A DNA stretch of 64,000 bases. Origin: Venturia oleaginea. Its lineage: Eukaryota; Ascomycota; Dothideomycetes; Venturiales; Venturiaceae. Both the position numbers and the translations under genes were made by a program. Each line of letters opens with the position of its first letter. Within the stretch, counting starts at the first letter, position 1. The notes beneath the pieces are model-generated. The model did not search any database. It was not told the DNA's origin and saw nothing but the letters and a program-made list of their open reading frames with translations. The stretch lies in assembly GCA_013176395.1 (NCBI GenBank), contig JABMLP010000020.1, forward strand, positions 1 to 64,000, read 5' to 3'. Below, piece after piece: positions 1-10,756 of this stretch.

Positions 1-190
1 CCCCTAACCCTAACCCTAACCCTAACCCTAACCCTAACCCTAACCCTAACCCTAACCCTAACCCTAACCCTAACCCTAACCCTAACCCTAACCCTAACCC
101 TAACCCTAACCCTAACCCTAACCCTAACCCTAACCCTAACCCTAACCCTAACCCTAACCCTAACCCTAACCCTAACCCTAACCCTAACCC
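1..190. repeat. Telomere repeat tract (CCCTAA)n
   Basis: About thirty uninterrupted copies of the hexamer CCCTAA, so this is the left end of a chromosome with the C-rich strand reading inward. The array changes abruptly to unique sequence at about position 190, with no degenerate telomere repeats between. The first foreign bases belong to a Ty3/Gypsy pol gene. Confidence 0.98.
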
Positions 191-2481
191 TTTCCAAGTT
201 GGGAGAGTGTGCCTGCTACTACTCCATCGGATGCGTTGGTCTCCATTCGGGTTTCGGCGAATGGGTCATAGAGGGCTAGGCACGGAGCTGTTGTCAATGC
301 ATGCTTGAGCTTCTCAAAGGACTCCATGCAATCTTCATCAAAGTCGAAAGGGGCATCCTTTCTGGTTAGCCTGATAAGTGGTTTTGCCAGCCTTCCAAGA
401 TTTCGTATGAAGCGTCTGTAGAAATTACAGAAACCCATGAAAGACTGAATCTGCTTCACGGTTCGTGGTTGCTTCCAGTGTTTGACGATGGCTACCTTGT
501 CTGGGTCGACGCGTATACCGGAGGTACTGATGATAAATCCAAGGTACTTTGTCTCAGTGACATCGAATTCGCTTTTCTTGATATCTGCCTGGAGTCCTGC
601 AGCGCGTAGTCGTTCAAGAACTTTGTGTACGTGAGCCGTATGCTCCAAGAGGTCCTCTGAATAGATCAAAATGTCATCAAGGTAAGCGGTACAGAAGTCG
701 TCGAGGTAGTCCATCAGGATGGTGTTCATGTATCTCTGCCATGTAGCAGGTCCATTGACCAATCCTTCCATCATGACTTTGCATTTGAAGCTTTCGTAGC
801 GAGTTCGGAACGTAGTGAGGTCTTCAGAGTCCGGGTCCATCCGAATTCGATGGAAAGCTTGTCGGATATCTAGCATTGTAAAGACCTTGGCCTTTGACAA
901 TCTAGCCATTGTCTCTGTGATGAGCGGAATAGGATATCGGTCTTTCTTTGTGAGCGTGTTGAGTCTGCGGTAATCAACACAGAAGCGGAACTTCTGCTTC
1001 TCCCCCTCGGGCGTGGGCTTCTTGACAATGAGCACAGGTGATGCAAATGGTGACGAGCTGGTCTCAATAAAGCCCGATTCCAAGTTCTTCAAGAGCCATT
1101 CTTTGGTAAATTGTAGCTCATCCAAGGACATATTGTAGAGTGGACAGAAACCGGGCGCAGCCTTTCCTTCATCCAACACAATAACATAGTCAACGCCTTC
1201 TCGGTGTTCTGCCAGTCGATTTGAGTCTGCTTCTGAGAAGCAGTCCTTGTATAGTATATGCTTATTAGGTAGCTTCTTCTCAATGATTGTCCTCATCTCC
1301 GGGGATTCGTCCTCTGGGAGTTCACCTTGCAGTGCTGCTAGGGCGATTTTCAGCCGGTCATGGTGGTCCTCAGTGGAATCGATTCCTCGTTCCTTCCTGA
1401 GCTCACTCATCCTCTTTTCGATTTCATACAAGGATATGGATCCAGCGGTGACTTCTTTGTCTTTTAAGTTCAAGCGGAAACCTGAAGAGTTGATCATACA
1501 GAGGTCAAGCTTCTTACCCGCAATCTTTGAGCTATCGTGTCCGAAATCCAAGACGTTAATATCAGTACCGGCTGCCTTTAATTGCTTATCCATGATGCGG
1601 TAGCCTCTTGCTTGCTCCCATTTCAGTGTCTGGTAACATCTGACCGGCAGGTCTTCTTCTTGGTAGTTACCGAAATTGGAGAGGTCCGAACAACTACTAT
1701 CAGTGTTGCTTTCCGAGTCTACAGAGACGTCTTCTTCTGAAGTGTCGATCGTATCATTCTCGCGTACCAGTGGCGTTGATTCCGCGTTTCTTACTATCGA
1801 TGGCTCGAGTTCGTTAGATTGAGGTCGGGTCGATTTCGGCCGTTTGAGCAGCTGTACGTTGTCCCGAAACCGTTTAGCCTGGTTGCCGGCTCTCCGACGA
1901 TCATCCTGTCTCATCCTCCTTTCTCTCTTGTCGATATTGTTCTGGATAGCCTCCGAATTAACCGTCACTTTCCTATCCTCCTCCAACATCACTACCTTCT
2001 GTATCGCTGTCTCTCTCTTTCGGCCATCCTTCCAGATAATACGCTGCATCTCGAGATCCGGTAGGACCTTGTTGTGAGCCATCCACGTCCTTCCCAGAAT
2101 TACATCGTGGTGTCCCAATGTTACTTCCAGGAAAGGAACGTTGTACTCCTGCCTTCCGTCGATTTCCATGTGCAACAGCGTCGCATGCGATATTGCCTCC
2201 TCCTGATTTCCTTTGTAACCGGTCGCCGTAGCTTGTGTCTCGAGGGCTCGTCGATCCACGTTTGGGAGTAGGTGTTGCAGCTTCTGTGCGCATCGTCGGT
2301 TAATGAAGGCATAACCGTTTGCTCCGGTATCAAGAAGAGCTCGGGATCGGACACCCATGCCGTTGAAGTAGAGGATAACATCGAAAGTGAAAGCGTTGCC
2401 GCCGAACAACTTAAGAGATGAGACATTGAAGTTTTGCACCTGATATCGGAAAGAAAGATCTCGATTGCTAGGACCTGGCAT
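184..2481 (-). pseudogene. Ty3/Gypsy Pol polyprotein (protease, reverse transcriptase), truncated
   Basis: The visible 765 residues hold an aspartic protease (LLDTGANGYAF near residue 50), a long linker, and a reverse transcriptase whose catalytic box reads AYLDDILIYS. The frame then enters RNase H at METNASDG. The first catalytic Asp expected in that motif (T-D-A-S) is Asn here. The frame ends after LSQLGKG in a TAG formed by the TTAGGG telomere strand. The rest of RNase H and the integrase are absent, so the element cannot be autonomous. Pol lies in the -1 frame relative to gag and its frame is open upstream of this ATG through the gag stop. It is therefore probably made by frameshifting rather than from the ATG at 2481. 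Confidence 0.9.
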
Positions 2482-2498
2482 GGTGACTTTTACCAGGT

Positions 2499-4013
2499 CT
2501 ATGCTTTTGGGTGTTCTGACTCAATCCCGCCAGCGCCATCCATTACGGAGATGGAGGCCTCTGGGCAGTCCTTCATGTAATGTCCCTCCTTCTCACACTT
2601 GAAACACTTGCGCTCCTGAGCCAACTGGACCGCCTGATCAATGTTTAATCCTACGTCCTTGTAGCGATTGAATGCTGCGCGCGCTTTTTCGGGGTCTCGC
2701 TCCCGTCGACCTCCACCTAATCCATTGTTTCCACCACCGCTGGACTGCCCTTGAGACGTGCTCGTACCTGCACCGGTGTTGTTCGAGGAGTTCTGTCGGT
2801 TGCCGTTCGAATTGCTGTTCTTCTTGGCCGTAGTTGCAGCGTCGAGAGCCTTGCGCTCTTCTTGTGTCTGGATGTAGGTTCGGGAAAGGTTGGATGCCTT
2901 AAAGCACAGCTTCTCGTAGGTCAGATCTGGGTCGCCGGCTTCTCCTGCTGTACCTTCCTTGAGGCGGGTATACAGCTTCTCGTGGATATCCTCCTTCCAA
3001 TCGTCCTTGTCTACCTTGCACTGCATCGCAAGGGTCTCAAATTGATTCTTGAAGTTCAGGAAGTCGGTGTAGGGCTTCATAGTCAGCGACTTGTACGCCT
3101 TCTTTGCGTTCTGCTTCTCAAACGGGTCTGCAAATCGCTCAGTGGTAACCTTCCATACCTTGTCCATTGTACGGTCGGCCGCATTGATGAGTAGTAGGGC
3201 GTCTTTTGCATTAGGTCCCTTTACAAGATTCATAAAGTAGGCAACAGACATCTCGTCGTCGTAGCCCTCTGCCTTCAGCTTGTTTTCCATCGCATTGCGC
3301 CAATGCTTGTACTCCGTAGGAGTGTATTTGTCGGTCAATAGGTCAGGGTGTGGAAGTTTGATCTTCGAAAAGCCGCCTTCCGATCGAGAACCAAATCCGG
3401 ACAAGTCGTCACCCGATATGAGGTTCTGTCGCAAACTCTGTCGGGTCGCATTGTATTTGATGGTAAGAGCTTCGTATTTGTCGTATAACACCGTATACGC
3501 TTCCTTTTCTGTAGCCAACTCTCCTACTATTGGACGAGCCTCCAATTCCTTGATACGCTCGTCGGAGCTATCAAGCATTGCTGACTGCAGTCGCAGTTCG
3601 TCTGCCTTCTCGATAATCTTGGAGTCTTGGGCCTGTAGCAAGTCTGCTCCTTTCGCTGCTAGCTGCTTAACTATGTCGAGGTACAATTCTAATTGCTGTT
3701 GCTTGATGTTGTTGCTATTACACCAGCGTACTACTTCGGTAATAATTTGTGGTCTCACCGTGTCGTCTGCTAGAGCCCTCTTGATTTCTGTTTCGTTGAC
3801 AGTAAAGCCTTTACTCCTGTCTGTCCATGGGACTACCACTACCAGGTTATCAGTATCCTCCTTCCTGCTGTGAGCGACACGAGTAGCTTTGTCGGCATTG
3901 TATTCTGTGGGCCGGACGATCAACTTAACGAAGTCTTCTGGGGTCTCTGCAGCCTCAATAGTCTCTCGGAGCTGGGTCATAGGCGTGTCGTCGCTGTAGC
4001 GGAACGGCGCCAT
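2499..4013 (-). CDS. Gag polyprotein of the Ty3/Gypsy element
   Basis: The 504-residue protein forms the nucleocapsid of the retrotransposon. The middle part has the retrotrans-gag fold signature (KLPHPDLLTDKYTPTEYKHW, then an aromatic-rich helical region). A Ser/Asn/Gly-rich linker follows, and then one CCHC zinc knuckle, CFKCEKEGHYMKDC, near residue 470, which would bind the genomic RNA. The N-terminal half is charged and probably coiled coil. The frame is intact. It ends at a TAG that directly follows a CCCAAAA slippery heptamer and precedes pol by 17 nt. Confidence 0.9.
   Translation of the reverse strand: MAPFRYSDDTPMTQLRETIEAAETPEDFVKLIVRPTEYNADKATRVAHSRKEDTDNLVVVVPWTDRSKGFTVNETEIKRALADDTVRPQIITEVVRWCNSNNIKQQQLELYLDIVKQLAAKGADLLQAQDSKIIEKADELRLQSAMLDSSDERIKELEARPIVGELATEKEAYTVLYDKYEALTIKYNATRQSLRQNLISGDDLSGFGSRSEGGFSKIKLPHPDLLTDKYTPTEYKHWRNAMENKLKAEGYDDEMSVAYFMNLVKGPNAKDALLLINAADRTMDKVWKVTTERFADPFEKQNAKKAYKSLTMKPYTDFLNFKNQFETLAMQCKVDKDDWKEDIHEKLYTRLKEGTAGEAGDPDLTYEKLCFKASNLSRTYIQTQEERKALDAATTAKKNSNSNGNRQNSSNNTGAGTSTSQGQSSGGGNNGLGGGRRERDPEKARAAFNRYKDVGLNIDQAVQLAQERKCFKCEKEGHYMKDCPEASISVMDGAGGIESEHPKA
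2505..2511 (-). promoter_or_regulatory. Candidate -1 ribosomal frameshift site CCCAAAA
   Basis: On the coding strand, gag ends CAC CCA AAA GCA TAG. The heptamer C CCA AAA fits X-XXY-YYZ in the gag frame. A -1 slip re-reads CCC AAA and continues AGC ATA GAC CTG into the open pol frame, passing the gag stop. Position, phase and the open frame all agree. Any downstream RNA structure was not tested. Confidence 0.65.
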
Positions 4014-4072
4014 GACAAATCGTACGGTATTAGGAGGAATGGCGTCGAGGTGACCCTATTCGGCTTAAAAAA

Positions 4073-4320
4073 GTCGCGAGACTGGTCGGTGTCTCTGGTC
4101 AGGTTGGTATCGTGTGTTGAGCAATGGTCGGCTCAAAGAAGGTCGCGAGACTGGTCGGTGTTTCTGGTCAGGTTGGTATCGTGTGTTGAGCAATGGTCGG
4201 CTCAAAGAAGGTCGCGAGACTGGTCGGTGTCTCTGGTCAGGTTGGTATCATGTGTTGAGCAATGGTCGGCTCAAAGAAAAAAGGTTGTGAGACTGGTCGG
4301 TGTCTCTGGTCAGGTCGGGG
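4073..4320. repeat. 69-bp tandem repeat in the retrotransposon leader
   Basis: Three near-identical units start at 4073, 4142 and 4211, each holding GAGACTGGTCGGTG and GAGCAATGGTCGGCTC. A fourth, partial and diverged unit starts at about 4284. The array lies between the 5' LTR and the gag start on the element's coding strand, so it would be part of the transcribed leader. An open frame on the plus strand through the array is an artefact of the 3n period. Confidence 0.9.
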
Positions 4321-4399
4321 TCGGTTTTGACTGCTTATTGTCGTAAACAATCTGGAACTATTTGTCGCTGTTCTAAGCGTGAGGGTTGATCTGATATAA

Positions 4400-4579
4400 T
4401 GTCACGGCGAGCATTGAATCAGACAGAATGAACTAAGATTCCATTTACTCAGTGTGATGAGAGAATATCAGATAGAGAGTAAGTGACTGCGGGGCGCGCG
4501 AGTTGATGTTCCTCTCGCCACAGTGTGGCTGCGACACGTTGTCATGTGATAAAGATGGCCACCATGCAATGCCGTCACA
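4400..4579 (-). repeat. 5' LTR of the Ty3/Gypsy element
   Basis: On the minus strand the segment begins TGTGACGGC and ends GCCGTGACA, an almost perfect terminal inverted repeat starting TG and ending CA. Its length of 180 bp is normal for short Ty3-type LTRs. The outer 150 bp recur at 47480-47629, and both copies stop matching at the same outer base (4579 and 47629), which fixes the outer boundary. The inner boundary at 4400 rests only on the inverted repeat. No clear tRNA primer-binding site follows it. Confidence 0.6.
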
Positions 4580-4639
4580 GCCTGCATGTAGCCTCAGCGA
4601 GAGTAGCTCGCCGATCGGCCCACGTCTATCCTTCAGAAG

Positions 4640-5989
4640 CTAACGATCCCTGAAATCCACCAGATACTCACTGGAATCTACCATGCTATCTTCTTCTGTA
4701 ACCTCTATACAGTCTTGCAACAGAACCAATTGGACATCGTACACAATCTGCGCCAAATCACGTGTGTGGTCTCCAATCTCCACCCACGTATTGTTCCGAC
4801 AGTCCCAAGCAATCACGGCTGCAAAGGAGATGATCGCTGAATCAAATGCCCTGTGCTGGAGTCGATGTTGAACCAACTCGAGAAGAAATATGAGTACGGA
4901 CCGATCGAGCTGCTCTTCTAGCTGGGAGAGCCGCTCCTCTTCATCCAGCTTGGATCTTTCTCCACATGTCGACTGGAAAATAGCTTCTGCACAACCCTTT
5001 GTTGTCTCCCAATGTGAAACTTGACTTGAGGTTGGGTTGAACATCTTCTTTTGCTGTAGATACTGCTGGCTTGTGACTCGAGAATAATAACAGACCAAAT
5101 TCTGCGCTGTTCCGATATATGTCTGCTTTGACTTGGGGTTCTGCAATGGCTTGATTGCATCTTGCGATATCTCTGATCGCCTGAAAGTATTCAAGAGTTT
5201 TGCGTTCAGCTTGCTCAGCTGCCTTTCCTCCATCTTGTCAAAGTTCAGCACTTGCATGGCTTTGCGAAGAACCCGATTGACACTGCTGCATACCACTGAA
5301 AGTATCGGCTCCTTGTCGGCAACGGGCAGTCGATAAGCTAGCGAAATCTCCCCAACTTCCACGCCTTTAAGATGAGCATGATAGCCTGATTCGCGCAGAA
5401 ATGCTGTCAACTCAGACACATGTTCAATCTTCTCTACCGTGGTATACCATTGCATATGCTCCTCCTGGGCCTGCGTATAGCTCTGTTGGAGAATATCGGC
5501 AGCACTATTAGAAAATGGAATAGTGTTCTTTCTTTGGCGTTGTTGTTGCTGCAGATTCTTTATCGAAAGTGCTGGGCTGGTCTGTTCGTGGTCATTTTCC
5601 TCCTGTTCAATATTTACAATAAAATAATCAATCGATTTCTTTTCCGCAAACAATGTCTGAACTCGAAGTTGGGACTATCCCGCCTGAACTAAAATGTCTT
5701 TTCTAGGTCTTCCTTCTAACCCCGACTCTACATGGTGTGTAGACCGGCAATGTTTGTTCATAGCGTCTTTGTTGACGGAGAGGTGGCGGCAGTCCCCATT
5801 GTCGAAAGGACAAAGAAATGCAAGGTAAATAGGGAGACCAGGAATTGGCCTAATTCTGTCAATTGGACCGACTACATCCTCTATCCCATTGGCAATACCG
5901 ATAGAGTTGATGTGCGCAAGGACAGGGGCTCTCGCTTTTGAGTTGAGAAGGTGCGCATCGCGAAGGTGTCGATCCAAATTTGCCTTCAC
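4640..5989 (-). pseudogene. DUF3505/OrsD-like subtelomeric protein, one in-frame stop
   Basis: One continuous frame from 5989 to 4640 is interrupted only by TAG at 5675-5677. The part before the stop shows the second zinc-finger-like motif of this family (IPGLPIY, then C-x(6)-C and HCRSTHH). After the stop follow VQTLFAEKK, YFIV, a PLQNPKSKQTYIG segment, a helical LLELVQHR block and FDSAIISFAAVIAW. That is the usual order in the long OrsD-like proteins found near fungal telomeres, often beside RecQ-type helicases. The stop could come from TGG by a G-to-A change. The first zinc motif and any C-terminal helicase are missing. Family membership is from motif recall, not a search. Function is unknown. 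Confidence 0.65.
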
Positions 5990-6279
5990 CTAAGACGAGC
6001 CATGGTCAGAACAGACAACCACGCAGGAATCTGTGCGGGCACTTAAGAACGAAGGTAGTTGATATGGTGTACTAGACATTATCAGTGGTGTTTTGGGTGT
6101 CTACAATAGGTGGAATGGTAGAGAATCTTGTGAAACGGATTTTGGTGTAGATTATGGTGGACAATGTCTGTGCTTCTTATCGATAAGTCCGAATCAACCA
6201 ATGATAAATCGGATTACGGCGTAATCCCCAAGAATCTATGTATTGGGGCTTCTGCTTCCGCTGACCATGAACGTGCTCG

Positions 6280-7796
6280 TCATCCTCTCGACCCAATACA
6301 AACAACTGCGCTCTTTCGGCTTGGCCCGCCTTGCTGGGACTGACGTTGGGATATGCATATGCTGGGACTGCAATGGGCTGCTTGGCGCGCTGCTACTAAC
6401 CTCACTCCATAATCGCTGTCACTGTCGAAATCCATGGCATCTACACCGCAAAATCCATCGCTCTCCGGGGGTCCTGCAATCTTTACTGCCTTCTGGATCA
6501 CCATGAACCGCGCGCATTTGATTACGCTCGACAATATGGCCGGGTATGAAACCGGCTCTCTCCAACCTCTTTCATTCAACCCCAAAACGGCCAACGCGCA
6601 TACTAACGCGCTCTCGTACTCGCTGTACTAGATCTGCTGGTTCAACAACGCGATGCAAAAATTCAAACATGCCCGCTGCACTGCCCTTATTCCTGCATCT
6701 TCCTCCCCTCCATCTTCTCCTTCTTGGTCTTCTCCTTCGTCAACGAACTCCACCTCTTCGACTAACTTCTCAAACGCCCGTGTCTGCGCTCTTGTGAACT
6801 TATACGGCGGTGCTTTCCATTCCGATAATCGCTGGCTTCTCACGAAAAACATCAATACCTGCTGCCACGGTTGCGCTCGCCTGTCGATCGATTCCGGATC
6901 CCAATACGTCTCCAACGGCGTATATCGCCTTTGGTGCTCCTCGGTGCGAATTACTTCCATCCGTACGAATACTCCCGTGTTGGATACGGTGTCCTGGCTG
7001 GTCATGGCCACCTGTGTCATTACGTTCCAAACTACTTCCTCGAACTGCTCGTCCTTCTCCGGGTTACTGCCTGGCTTCTCCACCAATGCCAACAATTCTT
7101 CCCGATTGTGCACCTCCAAATATTTCTCCCATCCTGTCCGCTGCAACCATGGGTTCACCTCGTCCCTCTCGCTGCCCCGGACCGTCTTCTTCGCCTCTTC
7201 CTGGATCGCGTCGAATTTCGCATTGACCCTGCGCTTGATCCGCTCCCAACGGCTGATTCCTTCCGGGTCCTGGGCTGGCGCCTGTTGTACGATGCGGAAA
7301 TACTGCGACCCGTGTTGGCTTGGGAAAATCGCTGGCATTAGACCCTCTCGCATGCCTGTTCGAATCGCTGCTCTGCTACCTTCTTCTCCGTACTGTTCAT
7401 TCGCCCTCCTTGCTTCTTATCCGCCAACATCCTCCACTTGTGCTCTTCTCTCCAATGTACTCTCAACCCTTCTCTACTGGTGTAAATCTGCCCGCATTTC
7501 CCGTCCTCCAACTTGCACATACAACCCTCGTGTAACGACAATTCGGGTATGGGCTTATCCACTTCGACGGGTGCTGTGAACTTTACTGGATTCATAATAA
7601 ATCCTCGCCCCGGTGAATTGATCGCTTCTCGTACCAACCGGCGCTCCTCCTTTTTCGTCTTGTGATGATTACCACGCAAATGTGAATCCACCTCTTTCGG
7701 CCATACTGCGTACTTGCATTCCTTGCATACAATTACCTCGTGCTCTCTCAATCGCGTAAAATACTTCGTCGCAACGCCCGTCATGATGGGCAACAC
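6280..7796 (-). pseudogene. Second DUF3505/OrsD-like relic, two stops and a frameshift
   Basis: From 7796 the frame reads YFTRLREHEVIVCKECKYAV and HLRGNHH, the first zinc motif. Then come IPELSLHEGC, a C-x(6)-C and HWREEHKW, the second motif. At 7338-7340 a TAA replaces what is probably CAA, followed in the same frame by CQRFSQANTG. A frameshift near 7305 leads to SQYFRIVQ and on through FCIALLNQQI. TAG at 6628 then interrupts a frame that resumes as ESALVCALAVLGLNERGW and SSVIKCARFMVIQKA, the conserved core of the family. Beyond about 6480 I recognise nothing. It is a tandem paralogue of the relic at 4640-5989, in the same orientation toward the telomere. Confidence 0.65.
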
Positions 7797-9144
7797 GAAA
7801 CTCCTGGATACGATTGTGATGTGTGATCTGGACTTCTGGATACCTTAATGGGAACGAATATGCGACTCTGCTCAATAGTTGCCAATGTTTCTTTAAAGAC
7901 GATGATCGAAACGAACGTACGACTCTACACAATAGTGGTTAATGGATCCAAAAAAAATCGGAAGTTATTGCGACGCGTCCTATCTACTCGCCTTCTTCTC
8001 TTAATCTACTTGGATGGCGTATTGCGGGCAACGCCTATGACATTACATGGGCCCCTTTCCAAATTGTACGCGACCGGGTTGGGGTTGGGGTTGGATTCAT
8101 CAATGCGCGTCTCAATAATCCGGTCAAAAACTCGATGAACTGTTAACAGTCTGGGTACAGCCAAATGCATCTAAACGTATTCAAATGCATCTAAATGTAT
8201 CCAAATGGATCAAAATACATACGATCAAAATGCGACTGTAAACTGGGATCGGGTTGGGGTTGGTTTCATCAATAAGCGGGTCAACAAGTCCAAAAATCGA
8301 TAAACTTTTGTCTGGGTTTGGTGTTGTTATATGGACCCTCCCTTACACGCGTATATTCTCCGCGATTCCCGATCCCGTTCACGCTGAACATACCTGAATT
8401 CGCTCCTCACGTGACTGCAACGAACTCCAAATGCATCCATATACATTTCATTTTGTCTAGTTACATCCAAATGAATCTAAATACTAGCTTCAATTCTTAT
8501 CTCGACGTGGTTTTTATTATTGTTCAACGGTAGCCAGCTGCAGTTTTGGTGTTCCTCGCTGATTTTCCCTAATGCCTCGTCCAAAACTTCACCCTCAACT
8601 TGCGCGACAATAACAAGGAATTTTTGCATGCAACTCTGCCAATGTCTGCGCATGTACATTCCAAACGGTATTCTCGAGTTTGGGCAAAATCCGTCCTGGG
8701 AGCATGAGTTTCCGGTTGGATTTGTACGCAACCGGAGGCTTCTAACAAAATATTTCTCAGGCAACAAGGCGATCCATACAAATTTTCAGGTGGAAACTCC
8801 CAACCATTTGGTCATTTTGGGTAGAACGAAACTGCTATCGTGTCAACAGACTTTCTTCCAGCATCGCTAACGGCGATGCAGGATGCATTTGGCCGATGGC
8901 AGTTTTTGATGGTAATGCTGACACGGCAATGCAAAGAGATGCGCCCTATATTAGACCATGCCGACGTGAGTGCAGCTTCGGAGTTCGGGAACAGTCAACA
9001 GGTTTGCCTCATTCTGCCTTAGCGTGCAGATTTCACACCCATCGATGCAGTCCACCTCACAAACACCTGCAAGCTCACCTTCTTCCCTTTACACTCTGCC
9101 TATTTTTCCGCTTCTACTTCTTTGACTTTTCCCGCATCGCTACC
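7797..9144. other. Gene-free stretch with degenerate repeats
   Basis: No convincing gene. It holds a degenerate duplication (8070-8155 and 8247-8325), each copy opening with a G-rich GGGTTGGGGTTGG run (8076-8094, 8251-8263), and several imperfect copies of a CATCTAAA/CATCCAAATG motif (8160-8230, 8430-8490). Short open frames on both strands at 8477-8870 have no recognisable domain. Confidence 0.6.
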
Positions 9145-10756
9145 ATGTCAGAACGCGACCCGCTCCTCGCTCGCAGGCCATCCAATGCAAGAGTTGACAA
9201 TGAAGAGAAGAAAAGAGCATGGCATCTCAACCTCCTCCCGTCCTTTACAACCATATCTCCCATATACAAATGGGTTCCTCTACTCGGATGCACCTTAATC
9301 TTGATAAACGAAGCTGAATACTTCGTCAAACAAGTCGCTACCATGCGCGCCATTGAATCCATGTACTGCTACAATTATTACCTAGCACGCGACTCTGATC
9401 TCGTCAACCTCGGAAAGCATATCCCCGAACATATGTGCAAAGACGACTCGATTCAGAAGCATCTTGCAAGAACGGCGGGGTTAATCATGTTTGTGCGCAT
9501 GTTGAGCGCCATGGTTGGTGCTGTGCCCTTGGGCTATGTGGCGGATCGCTGGGGGAGGAAAGTTGTGATTGTTATGCACAAGGTTAATGTCGTTGTTTCT
9601 TGTAGCGCTTGGCTTGCATTCTGTGAGTCTACTCCACATTTCCGCTCATATGCCGTCCTCAGTGCTGATCGACTCAGATCTTGCGTTCCCAAAAGTCCCA
9701 ATCTGGATGCTTTATCTCAGTGGGCTGCCGGGGCTTTTCGGTGGCAATTTTGATGTCGGACTCGCTATGCTATTTGCAAGTTATACGGATGTTATTCCGT
9801 CTAGGACTGAGAGATCTTCTCTCTTCTTTCTCACGACGTCGATGCAATTCCTTGCGCAAACGTTTTGTCCGCTTATCGGCGCGTGGCTTATGAATCTTGA
9901 CGGCAAAGGTGGAACACCGCAGGTCAATCTTGCTGTCAGTCTTGGAATGTCGGTCCTCACCGCCTTCATTGCCATCTTTTTATGGCCCGAGACTTTACAT
10001 GAAAGCAAACTCAAATCCTCAGATACAGAGAACGGATCATCATCACCAACATTACAAGAACAAGGAGACGACCCAAAACACCACTCCGAAAATCCAGTGA
10101 CTCGTTTCCTCCATACCCACCTCTCCGCTATCTCCAACTCAATCTCCATCATCGGTCTTTTAAATATGTCGCTCCTCTCCTTCTCCATTATGCTTGCATC
10201 CACTGGCATCAAAGCCATAGACTGGTACGGCCTCGTCCAATACCCAGTCATAAAACTCCATTGGTCCTTCCCCGAAGCCTCGTCGATTGTTTCAATCCAG
10301 GGCGTGTTAATGCTCGCTTATTTCTCCTTCGTTCTACCTTTTCTTAATTCTGCCGCTGCGAAGTACTTTGGTTCAAGCGGCCACGGACATTTCACCATCA
10401 TGGCTGGTAGTGCCTTGCTGCTCACGCTGGGGAGTTTGATGATTGGATTCAGCAAAACCACTTTGACGTTTGTGGGCGGTGTGGTTGCTTACCTGTTTGG
10501 AGAGGGATTGCCGACGGCGACGCAGGCCTTCATTGTGTCGTTGGTGGAGAAGAGACAGGTTGCGAGGGTCATGGCGACGTTAAGTATGACTAGTATTTTT
10601 GGCAAGTTGTGTGCTAGTTTGTTGTTCCCGAAGGTGCTGGCTTGGGGTTTGGATTCGAAGAGAGAGTTATTGGTGGGTCTGCCTTTCTTCGCGAGTGCTG
10701 GCTTGTTTGGGATTAGTGGACTTTGTTTTACGGTGGTTGGTTGGAGGATAGTATAG
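9145..10756 (+). CDS. Major facilitator superfamily transporter
   Basis: Two exons, 9145-9622 and 9678-10756, joined over a 55-nt GTGAGT...CAG intron, give 518 residues. Splicing joins WLAF to YLAFPKVPIW in frame. The start is the ATG in TACCATGTCA, opening MSERDPLL, an N-terminus common in fungal MFS proteins. About 12 hydrophobic segments are visible. The loop after the early helices carries the MFS signature GYVADRWGRK. A charged, Ser-rich central loop (TENGSSSPTLQEQGDDPK) separates the two halves. The sequence recalls the SLC46/TetA-like group of proton-coupled transporters of small molecules, but the substrate cannot be told from sequence. It is probably a plasma membrane protein. It is the first apparently intact single-copy gene counted from the telomere. 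Confidence 0.88.

Larger units (their letters stand above)
184..4579 (-). mobile_element. Ty3/Gypsy LTR retrotransposon, 3' end lost at the telomere
   Basis: Order on the minus strand: 5' LTR (about 4579-4400), leader with 69-bp tandem repeats, gag, then pol in the -1 frame. Pol is cut off in the RNase H region by the telomere repeat, so RNase H, integrase and the 3' LTR are missing. The gag and remaining pol frames are free of stops, which suggests a fairly young insertion. Transcription runs toward the chromosome end. A 150-bp piece of the same LTR lies at 47480-47629, so the family is dispersed in this genome. Confidence 0.9.

Noticed and set aside
3870..4346. Plus-strand frame of 158 codons over the Gypsy leader
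   Set aside because: It arises because the 69-bp repeat is a multiple of three; repeated peptide with no known domain, antisense to the element.
8477..8870. Overlapping 96-116 codon frames on both strands
   Set aside because: No domain, no splice logic and no better composition on either strand.
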